A stretch of 26,114 bases of DNA from Candidatus Segatella mututuai (GTDB lineage: Bacteria; Bacteroidota; Bacteroidia; Bacteroidales; Bacteroidaceae). The stretch lies in the NCBI GenBank assembly GCA_002439605.1, contig DJOI01000010.1, positions 1 to 26,114 of the forward strand, given 5' to 3'. The position numbers and the translations under genes are program-made. Positions 7,702 to 15,223 of the stretch are shown one piece after another; within the stretch, counting starts at the first letter, position 1; every line of letters starts with the position of its first letter. The notes beneath the pieces are model-generated. The model was not told the origin of the DNA and made no database searches. It saw only the letters and a list, made by a program, of their open reading frames with translations.

Positions 7702-9219
7702 TTAGTCTTCCATTCTGAGAAAGGCTTTGGGTAGATATTGGATGATGTCACCGGCTATGAGACTCTCCTTTCCCAAGTCCTTGGCGGCCAGGTCACCGGC
7801 GAGTCCATGTAGGTACATGCCTATCCTGCAGGCAGAAGATGTGTCGTAGCCTCGTGCCAGCAAGGCTGTGATGATTCCTGTCAGCACGTCTCCGCTTCCT
7901 GCCGTTGCCATGCCACTGTTGCCGGTAGAGTTGAAGTCGATGTGCCCATTGGGCAGACACAAGGCTGAGAAATGGCCTTTCAACAGGATGTGTGCCTGTA
8001 GGCGTTCTGCCAGCTCGCTTGCTTTCATAAGTCTTTCGTAGCAGCAAGAACCCGTAGTGCCAGCCAAACGGTCGAACTCCTTTGGATGTGGAGTGAGGAT
8101 GATGTCCTTGGGCAACTGTTGCATCCACGCCCGGTGGGTCGACAGGATGTTGATGGCATCGGCATCGATGACCAAGGGACAAGTGCTTCGTCTTATTTGT
8201 GCTATCAGGGCAATGGCTGTTGTTTCGTTGGTGCCTAATCCTGGCCCTATTCCGAGCGCATTGTAGGGTTCGGTGTCGGCAGGATGGCTGAACAGGGTTT
8301 CTTCTGGGTCCATCTGCTGTATAGCCTCGGGCACACTTATCTGCATGATGTCGTAGTTGCGCTTGGGGGTATGCACGGTGACCTTCCCCGCTCCTGCTCT
8401 CAGACAGGCTTTTGTGGCAAGGATGGAAGCCCCGGCCATTCCGTAAGAGCCCGCTACGATGAGCGCATGGCCCATGCTTCCTTTATGGGCGAAGTCGTCA
8501 CGGGGTCGCATGATGCATCTGATGTCGTTTTCTTCCAAAATACGATATCTGCAGTCTGTCTTCTGTATGTATTCGGGTGACAGACGGATGTCCAGCACCT
8601 TGAGCCTTCCTATGTACTTCTGGTTGTCGGCCATCAGCATCGACAACTTCTTCTGCTGTAGAGTCAGCGTGAGGTCGGCTTTCAGAATATTGGCAGGTAT
8701 GTTGTAGGTGTTGTCTTCGCATATAAGTCCCGACGGAATGTCGATGCTGACCACTTTGGCAGGCGACGAGTTCAAGTACTTCACCAGGGCGGCAAAGCCT
8801 CCTGTAAGCGGTTTGTTAAGCCCGCTTCCAAAAATCCCGTCCACCACCACGGTATCTGGTGTCAGCGTAGGAGGTTCGAAGTTGACGGAAACTTCAGTGA
8901 ATTGCTTGATGCGTTTCCCCTCGACGAGTCGCTTCTTGTTCTGTGCGCACTCGTTGGAGAGTTTGTTGTGAACATTAAATAAGTATGCCGTTACATGATA
9001 GCCATCTTCTGCCAATAGCCTTGCCACGGCAAGCGCATCGCCTCCATTGTTTCCTGGTCCTGCGAAGACCACAATGGGTGCTCTGTTCGACCATTCTGCT
9101 TCTATGCAGCGGGTGATGGCCTTGGCGGCTCTTTCCATCAGATTGATAGATGAGATAGGCTCGTGGTCGATGGTGTATTTATCCAACTCATGTATCTGAG
9201 TACTCGTAAAAATCTTCAT
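7702..9219 (-). CDS. nnr: Bifunctional NAD(P)H-hydrate epimerase / ADP-dependent NAD(P)H-hydrate dehydratase
   Basis: A 505-residue fusion of the two nicotinamide-repair enzymes. The N-terminal YjeF_N half (about 1-215) carries the GPGNNGGDALA motif at 54-64 and converts R-NAD(P)HX to the S form. The C-terminal half (about 220-500), of the ribokinase-like YjeF_C type, has AGSYGMAGA, GPGLGT and the GSGD signature at 441-444 with D444 as the probable catalytic base; it dehydrates S-NAD(P)HX back to NAD(P)H using ADP. The length is normal for the fused bacterial form. It is a single gene, convergent with the GH2 gene and divergent from hpt. The start at 9219 is the first ATG after the promoter and matches the usual MKIF N-terminus. 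Confidence 0.95.
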   Translation of the reverse strand: MKIFTSTQIHELDKYTIDHEPISSINLMERAAKAITRCIEAEWSNRAPIVVFAGPGNNGGDALAVARLLAEDGYHVTAYLFNVHNKLSNECAQNKKRLVEGKRIKQFTEVSVNFEPPTLTPDTVVVDGIFGSGLNKPLTGGFAALVKYLNSSPAKVVSIDIPSGLICEDNTYNIPANILKADLTLTLQQKKLSMLMADNQKYIGRLKVLDIRLSPEYIQKTDCRYRILEENDIRCIMRPRDDFAHKGSMGHALIVAGSYGMAGASILATKACLRAGAGKVTVHTPKRNYDIMQISVPEAIQQMDPEETLFSHPADTEPYNALGIGPGLGTNETTAIALIAQIRRSTCPLVIDADAINILSTHRAWMQQLPKDIILTPHPKEFDRLAGTTGSCCYERLMKASELAERLQAHILLKGHFSALCLPNGHIDFNSTGNSGMATAGSGDVLTGIITALLARGYDTSSACRIGMYLHGLAGDLAAKDLGKESLIAGDIIQYLPKAFLRMED

Positions 9220-9226
9220 ACTTCTG

Positions 9227-9234
9227 CAAAAATA
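9227..9234 (-). promoter_or_regulatory. Candidate -7 box for nnr
   Basis: The minus strand reads TATTTTTG followed by CA, matching TAnnTTTG, only 7 bases from the nnr ATG. If used, the transcript would have a leader of about 4 bases. No matching -33 element is visible. Confidence 0.4.
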
Positions 9235-9278
9235 CGAAAATTTGCCCGATATCTATAAGATATTCCGTATTTTTTTAG

Positions 9279-9286
9279 TAATTTTG
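9279..9286 (+). promoter_or_regulatory. Candidate -7 box for the hpt operon
   Basis: TAATTTTG matches TAnnTTTG. It lies 23 bases before the hpt ATG and would give a leader of about 20 bases. The -33 region has no clear TTTG. Confidence 0.4.
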
Positions 9287-9309
9287 CCGAAAATATTATT
9301 TAGGGAACT

Positions 9310-9849
9310 ATGAGTATAGTTAAAATCAAGGACAAGACTTTTAAAACCTCTATTCCGGAAGAGGAGATCTTGAAGAAAGTGCAAGTTGTTGCCAATCGTA
9401 TTAACCAGGACATGGATGGTAAGAATCCTTTGTTTTTGGCCGTGTTGAATGGCGCATTTATGTTTGCTGCCGATTTGATGCGTATGGTGACCATTCCCAG
9501 CGAGATATCTTTCGTGAAATATGCTTCTTACGAAGGTACCAGTTCTACGGGCAATATGAAACAACTGATAGGAATCAATCAGAATGTAGAGGGACGTCAT
9601 GTCGTGATAGTCGAGGATATCGTAGACACTGGATTCACCATGCAGAAGATGATTGACAGTCTGAAAGCCAAGAATCCGGCTTCGATAAGTGTATGCTCTT
9701 TGTTGGTGAAACCGGGCAACCTCCGCGTGCCTCTCGACATCAAGTATGCCGTGATGGAGATTCCCAACGATTTTATTGTGGGGTATGGGCTTGATTACGA
9801 CCAGCAGGGGCGTAATTTGCGCGACATCTATACGATAGTCGAAGATTAG
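9310..9849 (+). CDS. hpt: Hypoxanthine phosphoribosyltransferase
   Basis: A 179-residue type I phosphoribosyltransferase that joins hypoxanthine (and usually guanine) to PRPP to give IMP or GMP in purine salvage. The PRPP-binding loop VVIVEDIVDTGFT is at 98-110, with the invariant acidic pair; the flexible loop region with SYEGTSS is near 73-79, and the C-terminal purine-contacting part has IPNDFIVGYGLDYDQQ. The length is typical. It is the first gene of a plus-strand run (hpt, adk, obgE, pgeF, M23 peptidase), with 30 bases to adk, so the two are probably co-transcribed. Confidence 0.95.
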   Translation: MSIVKIKDKTFKTSIPEEEILKKVQVVANRINQDMDGKNPLFLAVLNGAFMFAADLMRMVTIPSEISFVKYASYEGTSSTGNMKQLIGINQNVEGRHVVIVEDIVDTGFTMQKMIDSLKAKNPASISVCSLLVKPGNLRVPLDIKYAVMEIPNDFIVGYGLDYDQQGRNLRDIYTIVED

Positions 9850-9879
9850 TTGAAGGATAATTATTTCAATAACATAAAA

Positions 9880-10452
9880 ATGAAGAATATTGTAATTTTC
9901 GGTGCGCCAGGTGCAGGAAAGGGCACTCAGAGCGACAAACTGATTGAGAAGTACGGATTGGGCCATATCTCTACTGGTGACGTGCTTCGTAACGAGATCA
10001 AAAAGGGTACGGAACTCGGCAAGACAGCCAAGGGCTTCATCGACAACGGACAGTTGATTCCTGACGAGTTGATGATCGACATCTTGGCAAGTGTGTACGA
10101 CAGTTTCGGCAAGGAGCACAAGGGGGTTATCTTTGATGGTTTCCCTCGTACCATTCCACAAGCCGAGGCTTTGAAAAAGATGTTGGCAGAGCGTGGCCAC
10201 AAGGTGGCTGCCATGATAGAACTTTCTGTTCCAGAGGATGAGTTGATGGCTCGTCTTATCAACCGTGGCAAGGAGAGTGGCCGCTCGGACGACAACGAGG
10301 AAACTATCAAGAAGCGCTTGAATGTTTACCACACACAGACTTCTCCACTGATCGACTGGTATGAGAAGGAAGGTATCCATCACCACATCGAAGGCTTGGG
10401 CACGGTAGACGAGATTTTCGGGCGTGTTTGCCAGGTAATAGACAACCTCTAA
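9880..10452 (+). CDS. adk: Adenylate kinase
   Basis: A 190-residue short-form adenylate kinase, interconverting ATP + AMP and 2 ADP in the cytoplasm. The P-loop GAPGAGKGT is at 8-16, the AMP-binding segment STGDVLR at 31-37, and DGFPRT at 86-91. The lid (about 128-140, NRGKESGRSDDNE) is short and lacks the zinc-binding cysteines of long forms. The frame is open back to 9850, but the start at 9880 is chosen because MKNIVIFGAPG is the normal N-terminus and it is preceded by an A-rich leader. It sits between hpt and obgE, keeping nucleotide salvage and adenylate balance together. Confidence 0.96.
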   Translation: MKNIVIFGAPGAGKGTQSDKLIEKYGLGHISTGDVLRNEIKKGTELGKTAKGFIDNGQLIPDELMIDILASVYDSFGKEHKGVIFDGFPRTIPQAEALKKMLAERGHKVAAMIELSVPEDELMARLINRGKESGRSDDNEETIKKRLNVYHTQTSPLIDWYEKEGIHHHIEGLGTVDEIFGRVCQVIDNL

Positions 10453-10470
10453 ATATATAGAACTAATGTC

Positions 10471-10557
10471 AAGTGTTAAATGTTGATGTAAAGTGGGACG
10501 CGTGTCCTAATTGTGCTTAATCAAACATTTAGCACTTAACATTTAACGCTAAACATT
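10471..10557. repeat. Degenerate inverted and direct repeats in the adk-obgE gap
   Basis: Left arm aagtgttaaatgtt (10471-10484) pairs with aacatttagcactt (10524-10537) with one mismatch. The right part also repeats directly: aacattta at 10524, aacatttaa at 10538 and aaacatt at 10551. A stem with a 39-base loop is possible, which could attenuate readthrough into obgE; alternatively this is only an intergenic repeat. Confidence 0.5.
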
Positions 10558-10565
10558 GAAAAATA

Positions 10566-11726
10566 ATGGCTGAATCCAATTTCGTAGACTACGTAAAGAT
10601 ACAATGCCGCTCTGGTAAGGGTGGCAAGGGCTCCATGCACCTGCGCCACGTGAAGTATCAACCCAATGGCGGACCTGATGGTGGCGATGGCGGACGTGGA
10701 GGAAGCATTTATCTGCGTGGAAACCATAACTACTGGACTTTGTTGCACTTAAAGTACCAACGCCACTTCTTTGCCGAGCATGGAGGCAACGGTGGCCGGG
10801 ACAAGTGCCATGGTACTGATGGCAAGGACATTTATATCGATGTGCCTTGTGGAACCGTGGTATATAACGCCGAAACAGGAAAGTATGTGTGCGACGTTAC
10901 ATACGATGGACAAGAAGTGTTGCTGCTGAAAGGTGGTCGTGGCGGATTGGGAAACTTCCAGTTTCGCACCTCTACCAATCAGGCACCTCGTTATGCGCAG
11001 CCAGGTGAGCCAATGCAGGAGATGACTATTATAATGGAATTGAAACTTCTGGCAGATGTTGGCTTGGTGGGATTCCCCAATGCGGGCAAGTCCACTTTGC
11101 TGTCTTCTGTATCCAGTGCCCGTCCCAAGATAGCCAACTATCCATTTACGACTCTCGAACCTTCTTTGGGCATTGTGGATTATCGTGATCATCAGTCTTT
11201 CGTAATGGCGGATATCCCTGGCATCATCGAGGGTGCCAGCGAGGGTAAAGGCTTAGGGTTGAGATTTCTGCGCCATATTGAGCGCAACTCCCTCTTGCTT
11301 TTCATGGTACCTGGTGATACCGACGATATCAAGAAGGAATACGAGGTGCTTCTTGGCGAGTTGAGAAACTTTAATCCAGAGATGCTCGACAAGCATCGTG
11401 TGTTGGCTGTTACCAAATGCGACTTGCTCGACAATGAGTTGATGGATATGCTGAAGGAGGAACTTCCTACAGATTTGCCTGTGGTCTTCATTTCATCGGT
11501 TACAGGACAGGGCATTCGGGAACTAAAGGATGTGCTTTGGCATGAACTCAATTCCGAGAGCAACAAATTGCAGGAGATTAGCTCGGAAGATACCCTTGTG
11601 CATCGTGATAAGGATATGAGTAGATTCCAACAGGAGTTGGCTGCCGAAGGCGAGGATGCCGTGGAATATATCGATGAGGCGGAGATAGAGGATGTCGATG
11701 ACCTCGACGATTTTGAATACGAGTAA
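10566..11726 (+). CDS. obgE: GTPase Obg (ribosome assembly/stress GTPase)
   Basis: A 386-residue Obg protein. The glycine-rich Obg fold occupies about 4-160 (GKGGKGS, GGPDGGDGGRGG, GGRGGLGN). The G domain follows: G1 GFPNAGKS 169-176, switch I around 194-196 (FTT), G3 DIPG 216-219, G4 TKCD 283-286 and G5-like SSVTG. The C-terminal 25-30 residues are highly acidic, as in many Bacteroidetes Obg proteins. Obg acts on the 50S ribosomal subunit and links GTP and ppGpp levels to growth. It is separated from adk by 113 bases with repeats and from pgeF by only 14 bases. Confidence 0.96.
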   Translation: MAESNFVDYVKIQCRSGKGGKGSMHLRHVKYQPNGGPDGGDGGRGGSIYLRGNHNYWTLLHLKYQRHFFAEHGGNGGRDKCHGTDGKDIYIDVPCGTVVYNAETGKYVCDVTYDGQEVLLLKGGRGGLGNFQFRTSTNQAPRYAQPGEPMQEMTIIMELKLLADVGLVGFPNAGKSTLLSSVSSARPKIANYPFTTLEPSLGIVDYRDHQSFVMADIPGIIEGASEGKGLGLRFLRHIERNSLLLFMVPGDTDDIKKEYEVLLGELRNFNPEMLDKHRVLAVTKCDLLDNELMDMLKEELPTDLPVVFISSVTGQGIRELKDVLWHELNSESNKLQEISSEDTLVHRDKDMSRFQQELAAEGEDAVEYIDEAEIEDVDDLDDFEYE

Positions 11727-11740
11727 TTTTTTCTTGACCT

Positions 11741-12544
11741 ATGCTGAAGGAATATGCTGTAGCTGAAGGTGTCTTGGCATTCTCCACCATGCGGAAAGGT
11801 GGTGTGAGCCAAGGCAACTATAGTGAATTCAATATCAATGAGTATTGTGGCGATTCTGCTGAACATATCTTGGAGAACCGCCGTCTTTTGTCAGAACGCT
11901 TAGGTGTGCCTGCCGATCATGTCGTCATGACCCATCAAGTGCATGGGATAGAAGTGCGAAGAATAGACGGAGAGTTCTTCTCGAAGCCCGAGAATGTCCG
12001 CAAGATGGTACTCGAAGGTGTCGATGCACTGGTTACCGATCTGCGGGGAGTCTGCATAGGAGTTTCTACAGCCGACTGTATTCCAGTGCTTCTTTATGAT
12101 GAGGCTCATCATGCCATGGCTGCCATTCATGCTGGATGGCGTGGCACCGTACAGCGTATTGTGCAGAAAACCATAGAGGTGATGTGTGCCTCTTTTCATA
12201 CTCGTCCTTCAGAGTTGAAGGCTGTCATAGGTCCAGGCATATCCAAGGAAGCCTTTGAGGTAGGCGACGAGGTGTATGAGGAATTTGTGCAAGGTGGTTT
12301 CGATATGTCTGCCATTGCCGACAGACGTCCCAATATGAAGAAAGAGGGGAATGTGGACCAGCCCATGAAGTGGCACATTGATTTGCCTCTTTCCAATGCC
12401 CTCTTGTTACAGAAGTCTGGAATTCCTGCAGTCCACATACATCTGTCTGGCATTTGCACCTATCAGCACAGTGATGAGTTCTTCTCTGCCCGGCGGTTGG
12501 GCGTTCAGTCGGGAAGAATCTTCACAGGAATCATACATTACTAA
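11741..12544 (+). CDS. pgeF: Peptidoglycan editing factor PgeF / multicopper-like laccase-domain protein
   Basis: A 267-residue member of the YfiH/DUF152 family. The three metal-site motifs are intact: THQVHG with H68, ADC with C113, and HAGWRG with H130. In E. coli the family edits mis-incorporated residues in UDP-MurNAc peptides, and other members act as purine nucleoside-processing enzymes; which role applies here cannot be told. The purine genes hpt and adk upstream and the murein peptidase gene downstream fit either. The start at 11741 follows obgE by 14 bases and precedes the M23 gene by 19 bases, so translation within one operon is likely. Confidence 0.9.
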   Translation: MLKEYAVAEGVLAFSTMRKGGVSQGNYSEFNINEYCGDSAEHILENRRLLSERLGVPADHVVMTHQVHGIEVRRIDGEFFSKPENVRKMVLEGVDALVTDLRGVCIGVSTADCIPVLLYDEAHHAMAAIHAGWRGTVQRIVQKTIEVMCASFHTRPSELKAVIGPGISKEAFEVGDEVYEEFVQGGFDMSAIADRRPNMKKEGNVDQPMKWHIDLPLSNALLLQKSGIPAVHIHLSGICTYQHSDEFFSARRLGVQSGRIFTGIIHY

Positions 12545-12563
12545 TTTTACTTTATATGCAATC

Positions 12564-13745
12564 ATGTGCAAGAACCTAATCAATAAACTTAGCCATATTT
12601 ATGAGGCAATGATGGTTGCGGTATTGTTGGGCTGTGGCTTCGTCATTGTTTCGGCTTTTATGCCAGAGAAAAATCAGTTTACTGCTGCCGAACAGCAACG
12701 GATAAGTATAGCCACGCCAGGACTTTTCGAACAGAGCAAAGCTTTCAATGTAGACTTTGAAAACTTCAGAGAAAAGGAATATTCCTTTCCTCTTCCTGTG
12801 GGCAAGGCTACGTTGGAGAATAACAGTATTTTGCATATAGAAACCAAGAAGGGAGATGCCGTCAAAGCTATGTTCGATGGTTATGTCCGGCTTTCTCGAA
12901 AGACGGAAAACCATGGCAATGTGATAGTGGTTCGGCACGATAATGGCTTGGAAACAGTCTATTCCTTCAATGCCGAAAACTTGGTTAGGGTAGGGCAAGG
13001 TGTGGAGGCTGGTCAGACTATAGCCATCGTAGGAGGTAAGGGCTCTCGTGTTTTTTGCGAGTTCTCTGTCATGGTAAATGGTGCTCGCATCAATCCTGAG
13101 ACAATGATAGAGTTGAAAAATCACAAACTGCGTCGTCAGACTTTGCAGTTTCGTAAGATGGGTAACCATATCCGTGTGACAGTAGTTGGAGGGATGATAG
13201 CATCTTCAGCCATAAAGAGCAAGGAGTTTACCCTCGATCCAGATGAAGTTGCCGACCCTTTCCTGAAGTCGAGTACCTTTAAGTTGGATTTGGAGAAAAT
13301 TTCTGATTCTCATTGGGCTTATCCACTGCCAGGTAGCAAGGTGATCAGTCCTTATGGAGGCAGACGCCGCCATTCAGGAGTTGACCTCAAGACGCGGCCC
13401 AACGACAAAGTCTTAGCCGCTTTTGATGGTACGGTGGTCGCTTCTGGTCCTTTTTATGGTTATGGCAACTGCATAAGAATCAAGCATGCTTATGGCTTTG
13501 AGACGCTCTACAGCCATCAGTCCAAGAACTTTGTCAAGCGTGGCGAGAAGGTAAGGGCAGGTCAAGTCATCGGTCTTACCGGTCGTACAGGCAGGGCAAC
13601 TACTGCGCATCTTCATTTCGAAATATCATTCCACGGCCGCCGTATGAATCCCGCTGTTGTATTTGACCATAGTAACAGAAAACTTCAGCGTTCCACTTTG
13701 ACCTTGACGAAAGGCAGCGGCGTGAAATCAAAGAAGAACATATAA
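12564..13745 (+). CDS. M23 family metallopeptidase with tandem LytM domains (first degenerate)
   Basis: A 393-residue membrane-anchored or exported murein endopeptidase candidate. The start at 12564 gives a short basic end and one hydrophobic segment (about 15-33); the frame is open back to 12378 inside pgeF but the segment start here fits better. The C-terminal LytM domain (about 260-370) has all expected residues: H270 and D274 (HSGVD), H318 (YSHQS), and H349/H351 (HLHFE), which bind zinc and cleave peptidoglycan cross-bridges. A second, N-terminal copy of the same fold (about 80-182) aligns along its length but has lost the catalytic residues (F135 for H318, F164 and E166 for the HLH histidines), so it is probably a binding or regulatory module. 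It ends the hpt-obgE-pgeF run. Confidence 0.88.
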   Translation: MCKNLINKLSHIYEAMMVAVLLGCGFVIVSAFMPEKNQFTAAEQQRISIATPGLFEQSKAFNVDFENFREKEYSFPLPVGKATLENNSILHIETKKGDAVKAMFDGYVRLSRKTENHGNVIVVRHDNGLETVYSFNAENLVRVGQGVEAGQTIAIVGGKGSRVFCEFSVMVNGARINPETMIELKNHKLRRQTLQFRKMGNHIRVTVVGGMIASSAIKSKEFTLDPDEVADPFLKSSTFKLDLEKISDSHWAYPLPGSKVISPYGGRRRHSGVDLKTRPNDKVLAAFDGTVVASGPFYGYGNCIRIKHAYGFETLYSHQSKNFVKRGEKVRAGQVIGLTGRTGRATTAHLHFEISFHGRRMNPAVVFDHSNRKLQRSTLTLTKGSGVKSKKNI

Positions 13746-13770
13746 TGTACATGTGTGTACACACATGCAT
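13745..13770. repeat. 26-base alternating purine-pyrimidine tract with an 18-bp palindrome
   Basis: Every base from 13745 to 13770 alternates purine and pyrimidine, and CATGTGTGTACACACATG (13750-13767) is a perfect palindrome. It begins at the last base of the M23 stop codon. As RNA it could form a 7-bp stem with a GUAC loop followed by CAUUUUAUA, so it may be a weak terminator; as DNA it is a candidate Z-forming or protein-binding site. Two further alternating stretches follow at 13808-13825 and 13830-13838, with short arms acgcat/atgcgt (13813-13818, 13830-13835). Confidence 0.7.
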
Positions 13771-13873
13771 TTTATATAAAACTTTATATAGAACTTACGT
13801 TTATGATTGTGTACGCATGTATATAATTAATGCGTGCAAACGGCATTCTTTTATTCTGAGCGAGCGGACAGTT

Positions 13874-13915
13874 AAAACGAAAAGGACTTTACCAAAGTAA
13901 AGTCCTTTTCGTTTT
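13874..13915 (-). terminator. Terminator hairpin of tRNA-Lys (and possibly of the M23 operon)
   Basis: A perfect 19-bp stem (13874-13892 with 13897-13915) encloses a CAAA/TTTG loop. Read on the minus strand it starts at the last base of the tRNA CCA end and finishes with CGTTTTAAC. Being symmetric, it may also stop plus-strand transcription coming from the M23 peptidase gene. Confidence 0.85.
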
Positions 13916-13990
13916 GGTGACTCGCATGGGGCTCGAACCCATGACCCCAACATTAAAAGTGTTGTGCTCTACCAGCTGAGCTAGCGAGTC
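13915..13990 (-). tRNA. tRNA-Lys (anticodon UUU), CCA encoded
   Basis: On the minus strand the 76-base sequence starts GACTCGCTAGCTCAGCTGG and ends GCGAGTCACCA. The acceptor arms GACTCGC/GCGAGTC pair perfectly, the anticodon stem is CAACA/TGTTG around the loop CTTTTAA, giving anticodon UUU, and the T arm contains GGTTCGAGCC. The CCA tail is encoded in DNA. It is a single tRNA between the M23 gene and the AI-2E permease gene, with its own promoter and terminator. Confidence 0.97.
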
Positions 13991-14020
13991 AATCTCCAAC
14001 TTTCTGTACGAAAGCGAGTG

Positions 14021-14052
14021 CAAAGGTACAATGTTTTTTTTGAATTACCAAA
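14021..14052 (-). promoter_or_regulatory. Bacteroidetes promoter of tRNA-Lys
   Basis: On the minus strand TTTG (14052-14049) is followed by exactly 20 bases and then TACCTTTG (14028-14021), a full match to the -33/-7 consensus. The box ends 30 bases before the tRNA 5' end, so the precursor would carry a leader of about 26 bases. Confidence 0.8.
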
Positions 14053-14070
14053 TGTTTATCTCTTTTTTTG

Positions 14071-15207
14071 CTAATTTTCTTCATTTTCGGAGCATTCTGC
14101 TATTGCTTTTTCTGCATTTTGAGATTCTCCGTCCAGATGATGAGGCTTTTCCCTTGTAACATACCTCTGCCAGTAGGCGATGAGAAGGGTAGTCAGCGGC
14201 AGGGCAACGATAAGCCCCAAGAAGCCCAGCAGGGCACCCCAAATCGAGAGGCTGAGAAGCAGTATGGCTGGGTTCAGTCCCATGGCTTTGCCCATAATTT
14301 TTGGCGTAACCACCATATCGGTGATCACTTGGACCACGCAGAATACCAAGAAAGCAAGGCCGAATATCAACCAAAAACTCTGCCCCGTGTCGGCGGCTTT
14401 CAGCATGGCGAGGAAAGCGGTAGGAATCAAGGCGAATGTATGCAGATATGGCACAAGGTCGAGTATGCCTATCAGTATGCCCAATCCGATGGCCATGGGA
14501 AAACCAATGATGGTGAAGCCTATACAGAACATGATGCCCATGCACAACGCCACCATACCCTGGCCACGTATGTAGTTGTTGAGTTCCCTTTTCACATCGT
14601 TCATCAGTGCTTGCCAGAAAGGGCGATTCTTCTTTGGGAAGATGCGCACCCAGTTGGAGGTGAGTGTCTCGTAGTCGAGCAAGATGAAGAACATATATAA
14701 TAAGGTAATCATCGAGGCGATGATGCTCAGCAGCACATTGGCTGTTTGTCCTACTACGGCAAACAGTTTAGGCATGGTTGTCTTCATTGTATCCGAGAAA
14801 TCCTTGCTTCTCATGAACCGCTCTATCTGGTCTTGGTTGTTTTGCATCCACTCCTTGATTAGCGCCGTGAGGTTATTGGTGTGAGTAGTTTGGTGAAGCC
14901 ATCTTGTAAGCACGTCCCCCAATTTGTCAAACTGGTCTATCATCGGAGGAATGATGAGCCAAATCACGCCACCAATGACGGCAATCATGGCCATCATGGC
15001 GATGATTATGGACACGGCTCTGATACGAACATGCATTTTGTTTTCTATAAACAGTACAACAGGGTAGAGCAGGTAGGCAAAGAACCATGCGATAAAGAAT
15101 GGCAGCAACACACTGCTTAGATAATTAATGAGATAGAGTATTCCCAGTATCAGGATGCCGATGCCAGCCCAACGTACAAATTTGTCGAATGTAATTTCCT
15201 TAGCCAT
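14071..15207 (-). CDS. AI-2E family transporter (PerM-like permease)
   Basis: A 378-residue inner-membrane protein. Hydrophobic segments lie at about 12-50 (two), 64-88, 150-178, 215-245, 250-270, 278-300 and 312-345, with a soluble stretch near 90-145, which is the pattern of the AI-2E/PerM family. Landmarks include FPMAIGLGILIGILDLVPYLHT and the conserved PLTTLLIAYW end. Members export small molecules or act as sodium/proton antiporters; the name refers to one E. coli member and does not prove AI-2 transport here. It starts 16 bases after the tdk stop, so the two genes probably share the tdk promoter. The start at 15207 (MAKEITFDKFVRW) is the first in frame. Confidence 0.9.
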   Translation of the reverse strand: MAKEITFDKFVRWAGIGILILGILYLINYLSSVLLPFFIAWFFAYLLYPVVLFIENKMHVRIRAVSIIIAMMAMIAVIGGVIWLIIPPMIDQFDKLGDVLTRWLHQTTHTNNLTALIKEWMQNNQDQIERFMRSKDFSDTMKTTMPKLFAVVGQTANVLLSIIASMITLLYMFFILLDYETLTSNWVRIFPKKNRPFWQALMNDVKRELNNYIRGQGMVALCMGIMFCIGFTIIGFPMAIGLGILIGILDLVPYLHTFALIPTAFLAMLKAADTGQSFWLIFGLAFLVFCVVQVITDMVVTPKIMGKAMGLNPAILLLSLSIWGALLGFLGLIVALPLTTLLIAYWQRYVTREKPHHLDGESQNAEKAIAECSENEEN

Positions 15208-15223
15208 AGTGATATGATAATGA

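Noticed and set aside
9253..10386. A 377-codon minus-strand frame spanning hpt and adk
   Set aside because: hpt and adk share a reading phase and avoid the same three codons, so the antisense frame runs across both. The predicted protein resembles nothing, and both sense genes are certain.
10471..10537. Possible terminator between adk and obgE
   Set aside because: The arms are AT-rich with one mismatch and a 39-base loop, with no T-run; kept as a repeat only.
14068..14700. A 210-codon plus-strand frame rich in His and Gln opposite the permease gene
   Set aside because: The composition is what a complement of a hydrophobic membrane protein gives; the minus-strand permease has clear membrane segments and family landmarks.
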